In this document: positions 49,527 to 61,620 of the stretch, in pieces
Layout: every line of letters starts with the position of its first letter
Position numbering within the stretch: the stretch's first letter is position 1
Source of the DNA: Nitritalea halalkaliphila LW7
GTDB taxonomy: Bacteria > Bacteroidota > Bacteroidia > Cytophagales > Cyclobacteriaceae
Assembly: GCF_000265075.1 (NCBI RefSeq)
Contig: NZ_AJYA01000030.1
Location: 37,339-101,338 of the forward strand
DNA: 64,000 bases
Direction: 5' to 3'
Made by a program: the position numbers and the translations under genes
Notes under the pieces: model-generated
Database searches by the model: none
What the model was told of the DNA's origin: nothing
The model's input: only the letters and a program-made list of their open reading frames with translations

Positions 49527-52500
49527 ATGATTCGATTTTTATTAGAGCGCCCCATCGCGGTGACCATGATCTTCGTGGCCCTGATGGTGTTCGCGTATAT
49601 AGGGTTTAGGACCTTGCCGATTTCTCTGCTGCCACCTATCGATGTGCCACAGATCGTGGTAAAGGTCAACTATCCGAATGCTTCTCCTGAGGCGATCGAG
49701 CAGAACGTGCTTTCGCCTATACGGGAAAGGCTTCAGACGCTCGGGGGGCTGGAATTTATGGAAAGCAAAGCTGGCAGTGAGACAGGGACTGTACGGCTTA
49801 GTTTTGCTTTTGGTACCCAGATGGAGCTGGCCTACATCGAGGTGAATGAAAAAATCGATCGGCTGACGAATGGGCTGCCCCGTGATCTGGATCGGCCGCA
49901 GGTAATTCGGATAAACACAAATGATATTCCTGTCGTACGCTTACAGATCAAGCCGAATAGGGATTTGGATTTCTATGAGCTGAGTCAGTTAACAGAGAGT
50001 ATTTTAAAAAAGCGTATCGAGCAGCTGAAAGGGGTTTCCTTAGTAGATATTAATGGTCGCCGGGAGCGAATGATCGCAGTTCGTCCTAACAAGGAGGCGC
50101 TGGCGGCGCTCGGGATTTCGGAGACTAGTTTAATCGAGACGATTCGTCAGGGCAACGAAGAGCTACCTGGGATCAGTGTGGAAGATGGGCAGTTTCGTTA
50201 TTTTCTGCGTTTAGCGACACGGATAGATAATCCGGCGGACATCAGCCGGCTTCCGGTGCTGACGAAGGAGGGGGTGGCTGTTCCGATTAGCCGACTGGCG
50301 GAGGTGAGTTATGCCGAAACGGAGCCATTAGGCTTTCACCTTTCGGGCTTAGAAGAGGGCTTGGTGATGACGATTCATAAGCAGGCTTCTGCCAAGTTAA
50401 ATGAGCTGATGCCGGAGATTTATGCCGCAGTGGATCGCTTCGGAGAGGAATTTACCTATTTGGATTTTGAGTTGACGCAAGATCAGTCCCTATTACTGAA
50501 TGCGGGGATTGATAATTTGAGTAGCAGTTTGCTTTTCGGGGGCTTGTTTGCCTTCGGGGTGTCTCTTTATTTTCATGGGGAATTACCGCATTCCTCTCAT
50601 AATTGGGATTTCCCTACCCAGCTCGCTTTTAATCAGTTTCATTGTTTTTTATTTCTTCGAGCTCTCCATAAATGTAATTTCTTTATCTGGTTTGGCCTTA
50701 GGGCTGGGGATGCTCATCGACAATGCCATCATCGTGATGGATAACATTGCGCGGAAGCGCTTAGAGGGTTTACCTCTTTTAGCGGCCTGTGCGGAGGGGG
50801 TAAATGAGGTGATGTCCGCCCTGATTAGTTCTGTTTTGACGACTTTAGCGGTGTTTATTCCGCTCATTTTCCTCAGCGGTATCTCTGGAGCTCTTTTCTT
50901 CGATCAGGCGATCGCGGTGGCCGCCATTTTAGGGGTCAGCTTGGTGGTGGCCTTCGTACTGCTTCCGATGCTGTATAATCTGCTGCACCGAGGCGCGGAG
51001 GAGCGGACTTTTGCGGAGGATAGTCGGTTTTTTTGCGCGGTGCGCAAAGGGTATAAGCGGCTCTACTTGGGTATTTTTGCCCGTAAGGCATCGCCTATGC
51101 GGTGTTCTTACTCCTTATTCCGATACTTTTCAGTGCATCACTTTTAATTCCCACGCAGGGCTGCCGCCGATCCAAAAGCAGGATGCGGTGATCGAGATTA
51201 ACTGGAATGAGCCTATCGGGCCACTTTCAAATAAAAATCGGGTCCAAAGCCTCCTTCAAGAGCTTGAAGTGGCTTTTTTACAGGCAGAGGCAGACATCGG
51301 CTTGCGGCAGTTTCTGCTGTTTGAGGGCGAAAGTAGCTTGCAGCAGGCCAGTCTTTACATGCTTTTTTCCAGTGAAGAGGAGAAGGAGCGTGGCACGGCC
51401 GCGATTCGGGATTGGGTGCGCAGCCGTTATCCTTCAGCAGGGTTAGAGATTCTGGATGCTCCGAACGCCTTTGATCAGCTATTCGCCAGTGACATTCCGT
51501 ATTATGAGGTGCGTTTTCGTGACTTAGAGCAAAATAAGCCAGTTTCGGAGCGGCGCATGCAGGAGTGGCTGAGTGCTTTCCCCACGGAGCGGTTCGAAGA
51601 GGGGCCAGGGCTCCTGCAGGAAGCAGCCATCGTTTTTCGGCTGGATCAGGCTAGGATGGCCATTTATGGCATTAATCCAGCGGAGGCCAGAGATCGGATC
51701 AACAAGCTTTTTGGGAATTTCGGTATAACCGATATTAAGCGTTTCGGAGAAATTACGCCCATTCGCTTGCAGCTGGAGCGGAAAGATTTCGAGACGATGC
51801 TCCGAGAAAATACACTTTTAGGGCGCGATGAAGTCCCGTACGCCTTGTATAACTTTGTGCAGTTCGATTATGAGAATCAGTACAAGTTTATCACAGCGGA
51901 TAAAAACGGCATCTTCCAGAGCGTCTTTTTGGAGGAGGAGTCTCCGGAGCGTTTCGCTGATGCTATCTTGGACTGGGGACGTGAGCGGAATCTAGGGGTA
52001 GACTTTTTCGGTCAGTATTTTATCGATCAGGAGCGGATTCAGGAGCTGTTGGGGATTTTGTTTATTGCCGTGCTGCTGCTCTATTTTATTTTGGCAGCTC
52101 AGTTTGAAAGCTTTGTGCAGCCCTTGATTGTGATTCTTACCTTGCCGCTTGGCATCGGTGGCGCCTTCGTGGTTCTGCTGCTGACGGGTACCTCCCTGAA
52201 TATTATGTCTGCCATCGGGATGGTGGTGATGCTCGGTATTATGGTGAACGATGCGATTTTAAAAATTGACACGACGAATCGTCTGCATGTGCGGTATGCC
52301 CCCGAGATGGGAGGGCGTGCGGCGCTGGATCGGGCCCTGTATGAGGCGGGCGAGATCCGGTTAAAGCCGATTATGATGACCTCTGTAACGACGATTTTGG
52401 CTTTACTTCCAGTGATTTTCAGTAGTGGCCTGGGTGCCGACCTGCAGCGGCCACTGGTGTTTTCGGTTTTAGGAGGTCTTACGATAGGTACTTTTACCGC

Positions 52501-52591
52501 CCTGTACTTTGTGCCTTTGAGTTATTATTTCTTGGGCGCGAAGCGCAAACTTTTGCGCCAGCCAAAACCCGAAACGCTTACTCAATCCTAA
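49527..52591 (+). CDS. RND efflux transporter, first of two (three frameshifts)
   Basis: About 1021 residues, inner-membrane proton/drug antiporter. N-terminus LLERPIAVTMIFVALMVFAY. Transmembrane block 1 contains GLALGLGMLIDNAIIVMDNI, where the acidic proton-relay position is D-N. Porter domain duplicated; block 2 contains SAIGMVVMLGIMVNDAILKI. Breaks near 50560, 51095 and 51160 divide it: the second and third give a short middle piece in a third frame (YAVFLLLIPILFSASLLIPT). The stop is four bases before the next RND gene. Confidence 0.92.
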
Positions 52592-52595
52592 AGTT

Positions 52596-55500
52596 ATGAC
52601 GCCATTTCGAGTTATCATCGCCTTTATCGTGCTGAGTATCATCGGGATCGCTCTGATACCGAAGCTATCTGTGGACTTAAATCCTCGAGAGCGGCAGGCG
52701 GTACTTTCGGTCACCTTTAATGTTAATGGTGCCTCTCCTGAGCTAACCGAAAAGCTGGCCACTTCCCCACTAGAAGGAGCGTTAAGCCAGCTGACAGAGC
52801 TCAAGCATGTGAACTCGGTTTCGAACTATAATTCGGGATACATCCGCTTGATATTCGATAAGGATGCTAATATGGAGTATAAGAAGTTCGAGGCGGCGGC
52901 ACTGATTCGGCAGGTGTATCCTTCTCTGGACGAAAAGGTTTCCTACCCGGTTTTGGCCCAAAGTGAGGCGCGTGCGCGGGATGAAAAAAATCCGATTTTA
53001 ACCTATTCAGTAAACGGGCCATTTGCGAGTTTCGAGATTCGAAAAATCGCAGAGGATGTGCTGAAGGCGTCCTTAAATACGATTCCCGAGGTGGAGGAGG
53101 TGCTGATACGTGGGGCCAATACGCTGATGCTCTATGTGACTTACGACATTCAGAAGCTGCAGGCCTTAGGGCTTCGAAAAGCAGCGATAGAGAGTGCGCT
53201 GCAGCGGGCCTTTGGGACGAACTATCCGGGAGCGGTTTCGAATGAGCGTGATGAAACCCTTTACGTCAAGATCGTTAACGAACTGGCGGATATCGAGCAG
53301 CTGGAAAACCTGCTCCTCAGCACCACAGATGGCAAGGAAGTGCGCATTCGAGATGTCGCCACAATCACCTTAGAAGAAGAGGAGGCTAAAAGCCACTACC
53401 GTATTAATGGCAATAATTCGGTCACGCTGTCGGTTTACAATCGCGATGGGGTGAATAAGGTCCTGCTGGCAGATGCCGTGAAAGCAGCTATCCAAGAGGC
53501 CTCCGCCCTGCTGCCGACGGGTTTCGAGGTGCGCCTAGAAAATGACGACACCGAGTTTTTAGATAAGGAGTTGAATAAAATCTACAAGCGCTCCGGGCTG
53601 TCTATTTTGATTCTGATTGTTTTTATCTTTTTGATTAACAGGAACCCGGCTTATCTAGCGGTGCTTTTTGTAGGGATTATCGTGAATCTCTGCTTGACGA
53701 GTATTATTTTGTACGTGTTAGGGGTAGATATTCACCTGTATTCTCTGGCAGGACTGACGATTTCCTTTGGGCTCATCGTAGATAATGCCATTATCATGAT
53801 GGATCATCTCCATAAGCATAAAAATCGCAAAGTTTTTCTGGCTTTATTAGCAGCTTCCTTAACCACTATAGCTGCGCTGATGATTGTCTTTTTCCTTCCC
53901 GAGGAGGATCAAAAAAACCTCATTGAATTTTCGATCGTCGTGGCGGTGATGTTAGGGGTGTCCCTTTTGGTGGCATTACTCTTCACTCCAGCGATGTATG
54001 CGGCCATCATGGGCGAAAAACTGCATGCACGGCGTACGCTGTCTTTAGCTAATTTACGTCGTCGGGCGCGTTTTTTCCGAGCGTATATGCGCAGTGTGCA
54101 GCTGGTGGCACGTTTTCGCAAGACCTTTATTTTCTTCCTCCTACTCCTTTTTGGTTTTCCCATCTTTTTCTTGCCCGCCAAGTGGGAAGGGCAGGAGTGG
54201 TATAATGCCACGGTGGGGAGCTCTTTTTATCAGGAGGAGATGCGCCCCTATGTAGATAAATTTCTAGGAGGAGGGCTGCGCATGTTTGTCCGCGGTGTTT
54301 ACGAAAAGTCCAGCTACCGGGAGGCGGAAAAAACCCGCTTGTACGTACAGGCGCGCTTGCCTTTCGGGAATACCCTGGAGCAAATGGATCTTATCATGCG
54401 GGAGTTCGAAGGGTATCTGAAGCAGGTGGAAGGCATCGATCAGTTCGTGACCTCGGTGGCCTCCGGCCAAAATGCCTCTATCACCATCACGTTTAAGGAG
54501 GCTTACGAGAAAGGTGCACTCCCGTACCAGTTAAAAGGAAGGCTTTCCATGATGTCTACGGACTGGTCTGGAGCCAACTGGAACATTTACGGGGTCGGAC
54601 AGGCTTCTATACCGGTTCTGGTGGTGGGGGCATTCCTTCTTTCCGTGTCCTGCTGAAAGGCTATAACTACGATGAGCTGGAACGGCAGGCAGAGCGGCTG
54701 GCTGAAAAGCTTTTGCGCCATAAGCGCATCCAGGAAGTCAATACAAACGAGCGGCTCAGCTATAACGAGCAAAAAACCGAAGAATTCGTGCTGCGCCTCG
54801 ATCAGGAGGCTTTAGCATTAAATCGGGTCAACCAATTTCAACTGGTTTCCGCCTTAAATGATGTCTCAAAGCCCACGGGCACAAGTGCTGTCGTGCGCCT
54901 GGATAATCAGAATTATGCGGTAGAGGTGCGCGAAAAGCAGGCCAATAGCTTTTCCAAGTTCGATTTAGAGGAGACGAGCCTCATCACAGGGGAAGACCGC
55001 GTGCTGAAAGTGGCGCGCTTAGGCTCCTTACAAAAGGAGTTTACCACGAATGCGCTGCATAAAGAGGATCGGCAGTATGTGCGTTCGTTGTCCTTCGAAT
55101 ACATGGGTTCACATAAATTCGGGAATGAATACTTAGAGGAGATGCTGAAGGAAATGGAAAATGAGATGCCGATCGGATTTTCTGCCAAGCAGCAGACGTG
55201 GAGTTGGAACTGGGAAAAGGCCAAGCGCCAGTACAGCTTGATTCTGGTGCTAATCGTAGGGATTTTCTTTATTACCTCGGTCTTATTCGAGAACCTGAAA
55301 CAGCCCTTTTACATCATCGCCATTATTCCGATTTCGTTTATTGGGCTCTTCTATATTTTCTCTCTATTTAATTTTTACTTCGATCAGGGAGGCTATGCCG
55401 CCTTCGTTTTACTGGGTGGCTTGGCGGTAAATGCAGCCATTTTCATCGTAAATGATTTAAATAACATGCAGGTGGGAAGTTATAACCGAAGGGTAATTAA

Positions 55501-55705
55501 GGCGGTTACGGGTAAAGCCATTCCGATTATGCTTACGATTTTATCGACTTGTTTTGGCCTGATTCCCTTCCTCATCGAGGGACAAAACGAGATTTTTTGG
55601 TTTTCTCTGGCCATCGGCACTATCGGGGGACTTACCTTCAGCATTTTCGGCGTATTTCTCGCTCTGCCAGTGTTTCTATGGCGGCGCGCTCCGCGCAAAG
55701 TTTAA
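52596..55705 (+). CDS. RND efflux transporter, second of two (frameshifted)
   Basis: About 1036 residues and clearly a paralogue of the preceding pump, not a fragment: it has its own N-terminal helix (MTPFRVIIAFIVLSIIGIAL), duplicated porter domains and GLTISFGLIVDNAIIMMDHL in block 1. One base missing near 54602 (YGVGQ|FYTGSGGGGIPSFRV). The second membrane block has GGYAAFVLLGGLAVNAAIF, lacking the usual D-D acidic residues. Two different RND genes in one operon recall MdtB/MdtC, which assemble as a mixed trimer; this may be the same. Confidence 0.9.
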
Positions 55706-56312
55706 TGCTTAACTCGAGTGGGCTGTCTTCTGACAGCCTTTTTTTTTGCCATTTGGCGATGGTCTGTCTGCTCAGGCCAGTGAGCTGGGCGAGCTCTACA
55801 GCGCTTAAGAGTGGGAGGATTTCCTGTGCTGCGGGTTGGTTTTTCTGGAAGGGACTCTTGAGATGCTCTCCGATAAAGCTAAGCTTTTCTAGAGGGCTCA
55901 GGTGGCAAAGCTGCTGCAGGCGTGTCTCCATTCTACACCAGCGGCGCACGAGGCTTTCTTGGAACCAGGCCGCTAGTGCGGGGACCTCGCATACCTGCTG
56001 TTTAAAAAACAACAGGTCCACCTGGAGGCAGTCGACTGCGGTAAGGGTCTTCGCAAACTCCGAAAATTGACCATCCAGAAAGCGTAAATTACCGAAAAAT
56101 GCGCCCTCATGTAAGACATCATAGAGCATTTCTTCGCCCTCAGCGGTGTGTGCACCGATTTTTACCAGGCCTTTTTCTAGTAAAAAAATCGTGTTGGGTT
56201 TCTCGGGTGCCTTATACAGGTACGTGTTCTTCGGAAGGGTGACCCTTCGAATAGCGGATTCTTCTTGTGCCTGTTCTCCGGCATGCTTTAAAAATACATG
56301 AAAGCTCATCAT
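55638..56312 (-). CDS. Crp/Fnr family transcriptional regulator
   Basis: A 224-residue regulator: cyclic-nucleotide-type beta roll (TIFLLEKGLVKIGAHTAEGE, LHEGAFFGNLRFLDG), a dimerisation helix and a C-terminal HTH (LSAVELAQLTGLSRQTIAKW). The ligand is unknown; the canonical cAMP-contact Arg/Ser pair is not evident. The 3' end overlaps the end of the second RND gene by 68 bases, antisense, and reads through the RND terminator, giving an atypical Arg-rich tail. That tail may be an artefact of an indel in the A9 run at 55739-55747. Convergent with the efflux operon. Confidence 0.9.
   Translation of the reverse strand: MMSFHVFLKHAGEQAQEESAIRRVTLPKNTYLYKAPEKPNTIFLLEKGLVKIGAHTAEGEEMLYDVLHEGAFFGNLRFLDGQFSEFAKTLTAVDCLQVDLLFFKQQVCEVPALAAWFQESLVRRWCRMETRLQQLCHLSPLEKLSFIGEHLKSPFQKNQPAAQEILPLLSAVELAQLTGLSRQTIAKWQKKRLSEDSPLELSIKLCAERAAIETLAEREIRRKC
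55721..55747 (+). terminator. Terminator of the efflux operon
   Basis: GGCTGTC (55721-55727), loop TTCT, GACAGCC (55732-55738), then nine T. It lies 16 bases after the second RND gene and also falls inside the antisense coding region of the Crp/Fnr gene. Confidence 0.93.
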
Positions 56313-56564
56313 CCGTATGCGTATGTTAACTATATGGGATTAAGGGTACGCTGCGGGTAGTCGCATCCGTTCTTTTCCGTATGAAAGTTCATGTTTTTTT
56401 CCCTTGGTTCCGCTACCGCAAGAAAAAGTTCATGATAGCTTCATATAGGGGTTTTCCTGTGACCAGAATGTTTCCTCATCGTTGCGTACTTGGAATACGA
56501 ATCCCATAAATCTGTTTTTTGGCACTTTGTTTGTAATGATTAGCACAAATAAACACTAATAATC

Positions 56565-56833
56565 ATGACAAATAGAGAGAAATTAGAGAAAATGGATAGG
56601 CTTTACGCCTATTAGGAGATTTGAAAAACACGCAAACCTCCATGGTGGAAAAAGTCTCTCATCTGCAGTTAGAGGCTATGGAGTTTAATTTCTCGACCAT
56701 GGAAAAAAATATGGCAGATTTATTCACACGATTTAATGAGGGCTTAGATCTTTTACAGGAAGAGATCGATCGTTTCGAAATTAAGCGTAATCAGTTTGAG
56801 CAGGAGCATAAATTAGACCGCGTAGAAGATTAA
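56565..56833 (+). CDS. Small coiled-coil protein (frameshifted)
   Basis: About 89 residues from the ATG at 56565 (MTNREKLEKMDR). A base missing near 56597 separates the first ten codons from ALRLLGDLKNTQTSMVEKVS; without repair the second part would need the TTG at 56621. The body (AMEFNFSTMEKNMADLFTRF, NEGLDLLQEEIDRFEIKRNQ) is an amphipathic coiled coil with Met and Phe in the core. No known family. It is alone between divergent crp/fnr and convergent sucD and ends before a bidirectional terminator. Confidence 0.55.
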
Positions 56834-56923
56834 GGTTTTCACTCACCTTAGAATGAAGTAGACCATTCTTTTGTCATAACTAATTAACCACTACTACAAC
56901 CAATCCACTAACCACAAACGAAA

Positions 56924-56953
56924 AGGCCACCTGATGGAAACAGGTGGCCTTTT
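56924..56953. terminator. Bidirectional terminator before sucD
   Basis: AGGCCACCTG (56924-56933) pairs with CAGGTGGCCT (56941-56950), with T on one side and A on the other, so it serves the small coiled-coil gene and sucD. Confidence 0.88.
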
Positions 56954-57015
56954 ATATGCGGTATGATTAGAGGTAAAGCCTTTAGCAGTAGGCGTAAGTT
57001 TCACCTTTTTTGCTA

Positions 57016-57897
57016 TTATGCTTCGATGCCTAGCGCCTTAGCCATTACGGCCCCGATTTCAGCTGGGGAGTCTACCACGTGGATGCCATTCTCCGCCATG
57101 ATGCGCATTTTAGCTTCTGCCGTGTCGTCTGCACCGCCGATGATCGCACCCGCATGTCCCATTCTACGTCCTGGAGGTGCTGTTTGTCCAGCGATAAAGC
57201 CTACCACAGGCTTTTTGTTGCCATTTTCACGAATCCAGCGTGCAGCTTCAGCTTCGTAGCTACCGCCGATTTCACCGATCATGACGATCGCGTCGGTTTC
57301 ATCGTCCTCCATTAAAAGTTTCACCGCGTCCTTTGTAGAAGTTCCGATGATTGGATCTCCACCGATACCGATGGCAGTGGATACGCCTAAACCAGCTTTT
57401 GCTACCTGATCAGCAGCTTCATAGGTTAGGGTACCTGACTTCGAAACGATGCCGATACGTCCTTTCTTGAATACAAAACCAGGCATGATACCCACCTTCG
57501 CTTCTCCTGGTGTGATAACACCTGGACAGTTCGGGCCGATAAGCGTAGCGCCTCTTTCTTTGATGTAGGGCTTCGCTTTCATCATGTCCGCCACAGGGAT
57601 ACCCTCGGTGATCGCAATGATGACTTTGATACCTGCATCAGCTGCTTCCATGATCGCATCAGCCGCGAAAGCCGGCGGAACGAAAATGATCGAGGTATCT
57701 GCTCCTGTTTTTTGTACAGCCTCTTCGACACTGTTGAAAACAGGTTTTTCCAGGTGTGTGCTTCCACCTTTTCCAGGAGTAACACCGCCGACCACGTTAG
57801 TGCCGTACTCGATCATTTGTTGTGCGTGAAAGGAGCCTTCAGAACCGGTGAAGCCCTGCACGATCACTTTTGAATGCTTATTGACTAAAACGCTCAT
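57016..57897 (-). CDS. sucD: Succinyl-CoA ligase, alpha subunit
   Basis: A 293-residue subunit of the TCA-cycle enzyme making succinate and ATP or GTP from succinyl-CoA. The CoA-binding start is [40 protein letters not shown] follows and the phosphorylated histidine is in [10 protein letters not shown]. The beta subunit gene (sucC) is not in the window. Clean promoter upstream. Intact. Confidence 0.97.
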   Translation of the reverse strand: MSVLVNKHSKVIVQGFTGSEGSFHAQQMIEYGTNVVGGVTPGKGGSTHLEKPVFNSVEEAVQKTGADTSIIFVPPAFAADAIMEAADAGIKVIIAITEGIPVADMMKAKPYIKERGATLIGPNCPGVITPGEAKVGIMPGFVFKKGRIGIVSKSGTLTYEAADQVAKAGLGVSTAIGIGGDPIIGTSTKDAVKLLMEDDETDAIVMIGEIGGSYEAEAARWIRENGNKKPVVGFIAGQTAPPGRRMGHAGAIIGGADDTAEAKMRIMAENGIHVVDSPAEIGAVMAKALGIEA

Positions 57898-57919
57898 GCT
57901 TCGAATTTTTAAGTTTTCA

Positions 57920-57949
57920 CAAAAATATAAGAATACGGCCTATCACAAA
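57920..57949 (-). promoter_or_regulatory. Promoter of sucD
   Basis: On the minus strand TTTG (57946-57949) and TATTTTTG (57920-57927) are 18 bases apart, a close match to the Bacteroidota consensus, 22 bases upstream of the sucD start. Confidence 0.72.
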
Positions 57950-58089
57950 AAGAATTCTTAAGAATATCCTTGTAAATAGCTATAGCTGCATAACAAACGG
58001 ACTATTTTTCGTAAAGAACTTACGTGTGTTTTGCCCGGAGGGGAAAATCAAGCCACTAAAACAAGTGAAGCCCCTGCTGTGCTGCTCGT

Positions 58090-58122
58090 TTTGTGGAACT
58101 ACCACTTATTTTGGTATCTTTA
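58090..58122 (+). promoter_or_regulatory. Promoter of the sensor kinase operon
   Basis: TTTG (58090-58093) and TATCTTTA (58115-58122), 21 bases apart, one base off TAnnTTTG. It lies 45 bases upstream of the kinase start. Confidence 0.45.
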
Positions 58123-58166
58123 AAGCGCACTTGAAAATCAGCTAGATCTAACTCTCCGTTTCGCAC

Positions 58167-61100
58167 ATGAAACAATCGCTTTTCTTACTTTTCTTTCTTT
58201 TCATGAGTTTCTTCCCTCTATCAGGGAAGGGGCAAAGCTTCCATTTTAACCGGCAGCTTAAAGGAGTAGAGCTACCTACCGACCATGTGTATGAGGTGGT
58301 GCAGGATGATCAGGGACTAATTTGGATGCATACGAATGCAGGTGTTTTTTATTCGGATGGGTTTCGGACCTATGCGCATGAAACGGAGGGTGAGGTGTCT
58401 TCACGGAAACTACTTCAAGACGAAGAAAATGTACTTTGGCTAGTAGAGCGTGGCGAGCGCTTTCAGCTGCAGTACCTGAAAAATGGAGCTTGGTACCCGG
58501 TGCATATTCCCGATGAGATCGAAAAGGAACTACTCTCGGGCTATGCTTCCTTTAAAGTATCCGGTGTCGGTGCTGCTAAGCGTTTAATATTGCATTCCGA
58601 AGCCACTTTAAATATCGCGAAAATCGGAGGACAGCGCTGGGAGCGTTTTGCTAAACCGAAAGCGACAGTCGGAGAGCTGAAATCAGTCTATTGCTATCAA
58701 AACAAGCTTGCCTTGTTTTTTGAACACGCTATCTTTGACTTTCAGAGTCAAAAACTTACGCAGCACACCTTGTCTTCTCCTTTGCTTCCAGCATCCGTTT
58801 ACCAGATGGATTATGATGAGAGCACAGGGAAATTTTATTACCTGGGAAATGGCTTTTTAGCAGAGGGGAGTGCTTTTTTACATGTAGACCGCCTGCTATC
58901 CCGAGATTTTACTCGGAATACCTATAGTGAAAAGGAGTACTTCGGGCTTCGGGCAGATAAGGGTAAGGTGTTTTTCTTTTTCAATTCCCAGCTCCACCAG
59001 TTTATCGCTGAGAAAGAGGAACTGATTCATGTCGATGCCACCGATTTTATAAAAGCCTATCACATCTTTGATTTTTTAGTGGACCGCGAGAGTATCATCT
59101 GGATCGCTACTCATCGAGGTTTAGTGAACATCAACTCCCTACGCTTTCAAAATTATACTTCTGGCTATTTTCCAGACGATGAAGTGACGGCCTTACACCA
59201 GCTGCCCGATGGTGATCTTCTGGTGGGCTTTAATCATGCTGTCGTACGCTGGGATATGGAGCAGGAACCAAGAGCGCTAGTGCTTCGCGGCAGTGGGCTA
59301 CAGCCCAAGTATAGGGTGACCAACTTTAGTGCATGGCAGGATGCGGGCGTTATTTTTCCTCGGGACAAGGGGGGGTCGGCTATTTGGATCTGGGAGGTGG
59401 ACGGATCCAGCTGAGCCCTTCTCCTAAGGAAGATTTTATTACGTCCGTACATGTGGTGGGAGAAGAGCTGTTTATTCTTGGGAGGAAGCGCGTCTACCGT
59501 GCGCGTCCTGGAGATCAGGGAGATAAACTTTACCGAGAGGATATAACCGATTCCCTGTTTTTAGCCTTTAAGCAGCGCTATGGCTATCTTCGCAAGATAG
59601 ATAAGCTTGCTGATGGCCGCTATATATTACTTCAGGGAGGTGAGGGGATTCAGGTTCCTACACTTATAAAGGGCGAACATTTTATCTGTTTTAATGCCTA
59701 CAGTTACCTAGAAGAGGGGGATAGTTTGCTCATTGGCACCAGCCGAGGCCTTAAAATTTATAAGGCAGACAGCCTCTATGACTTCTCTTGGAATAATCAA
59801 AAGCTTCAAAATCCAGTCTATGCCTTAATGCGAGACAGTAAAGGGGTGCTTTGGATGGGAACTGATCGTGGAGTGACCACTTACAAACAGGGCTCCTTAC
59901 GGGTTTTAGATGAAAAAAGCGGTCTGGCTGGCTCCGAAGTAAACAGAAGTGCGCTCCTGGATTATCCGGATAAGGGGGTCTTAATCGGTACTCAATTTGG
60001 GCTTTCAGTCTATCGGGGTCAGGAGGATGCTTTTACACAGCCAGCGCCTAAAGTAGGCATCATCGCTACGCGGCTCCCAGATCAAGAAGCAATGGCATTG
60101 CCATCAGGCGAATCCGCAGCACACCGTACACCAAGAACAATGTGTCGATTAGCTATCGAGCGACGAGTTTCTCTCAGCTCTCGAACTTGGTCATTCGCTA
60201 CCGGCTCGACGGGCTGCATGAGGAATGGCAGGAACTGATAAACCCGAGGTTAAATGTGCTTTATTTCGATAATCTTCCCCCCGGAACGTATCAGTTGCAG
60301 CTGCAAGCAGGGTTTGGCAATCAGGTTTTCTCAGATATCGTGTCTTCGGAGACTTTCCGTATAAACCCACCCTTATTTCTTACTTGGTGGTTTCTGCTCT
60401 TGCTTTTCCTGTTCACTTTGGGATTAGGGATTTTGATAGCGAGCTTTTGGAGGCAGTATCGGGATAAGGGCGAGCTACGCCGTGCCATAGATGAAAAAAT
60501 AAAAGAAGCCTTCACGATGGAAGAGCAGTTTCGAAATGTGTGGAACAGCTCTCGGGACGGCCTTCTTCTTTCCATAGAGGGGGGTAAAATCATAGCCGCT
60601 AATCCCGCCTTATCGAGTTTAGTGGGATTAGAAGAAAAAACGATAGAAGAGGGATATATTAAAGATCTCTTCACGGACCCACTTTACTATGACCAGCAAA
60701 GACCAAAGATTCTTTCACTTATCGAAACGACAAGCAGCCACTCGGCCACATTAGAACTCTTGATGCCGTTTAAAGCTGGTGAGAAGCTGATTGAGATTTA
60801 TGCCACGCGCTTAAATACCAGCTTTAAAGGGAAAGGGGTCTTATTATCTGTTTTTCAAGATGTCACCGAGCTGCGTGCCTATGAGCGGAGCCTGAAAGAA
60901 GCGAAAGAGCGTGCCGAGGAAGCGAATCGGATGAAATCTAATTTCATCTCGAATATCAGTCATGAGATTCGCACGCCGCTAAACGGCATCATGGGGAGCA
61001 CGGAGTATGTGATTTCTCAGCGGAAAAATGATGCAGCGCTCTGCCGACAGTTGGAAATTATCTTAGAATCCGGCGAGCGCCTGCTGCATACGATTAATAG

Positions 61101-61620
61101 TATCCTCGATTTATCTAAAATCGAAGCGAACAAGGTAGGCTTAGAAATCGAAGAGGTGGAGGTCAACGATTTTTTAGCACGTCTGCTGCTACCGCTAAAG
61201 ACCTTAGCGATGAATAAGGGACTGCTTTTGTCGACCAAGTATGAGACTCCTCACTTAAAGGCCGCCTTAGACAAACGTTATTTCGCTATGATCGTGAATA
61301 ATTTAGTAGGAAACGCCATCAAATATTCCGAGAAAGGCCTGATTCATATTCGAGTCTGTCAACAGGCGGATCAGTTTGTTTTTTCTGTCCACGACCAGGG
61401 CATCGGGATGAGTGATCATTTTATGGAGAAACTCTTCGAGCCTTTTGAGCAGGAGAGCGCAGGCTACTCCCGCACTTATGAGGGGACAGGCTTGGGGCTC
61501 GCTATCACGAAAAATGCTGTCCTACTAATGGGGGGGACGATCGATGTGTCCAGTAAAAAGGGTGAAGGTACGCAGGTGACGATCCTGCTTCCTGTAGAAC
61601 AAAATCAGACGACTACATGA
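58167..61620 (+). CDS. Propeller-sensor hybrid-type histidine kinase (two frameshifts)
   Basis: About 1150 residues. Signal peptide, then an N-terminal beta-propeller of regulator repeats (QDDQGLIWMHTNAGVF, DRESIIWIATHRGLVN, DSKGVLWMGTDRGVTT), a Y_Y_Y domain (SNLVIRYRLDGLHEEW), one membrane helix (FLTWWFLLLLFLFTLGLGIL), a PAS domain, the H-box FISNISHEIRTPLNGIMGS and the ATPase with NLVGNAIKYSE, GTGLGLAI. It has no receiver. Breaks near 59372 (G7 run) and 60090. This is the sensor type used in Bacteroidota to detect glycans or other periplasmic ligands. It overlaps the next gene by ATGA. Confidence 0.92.
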
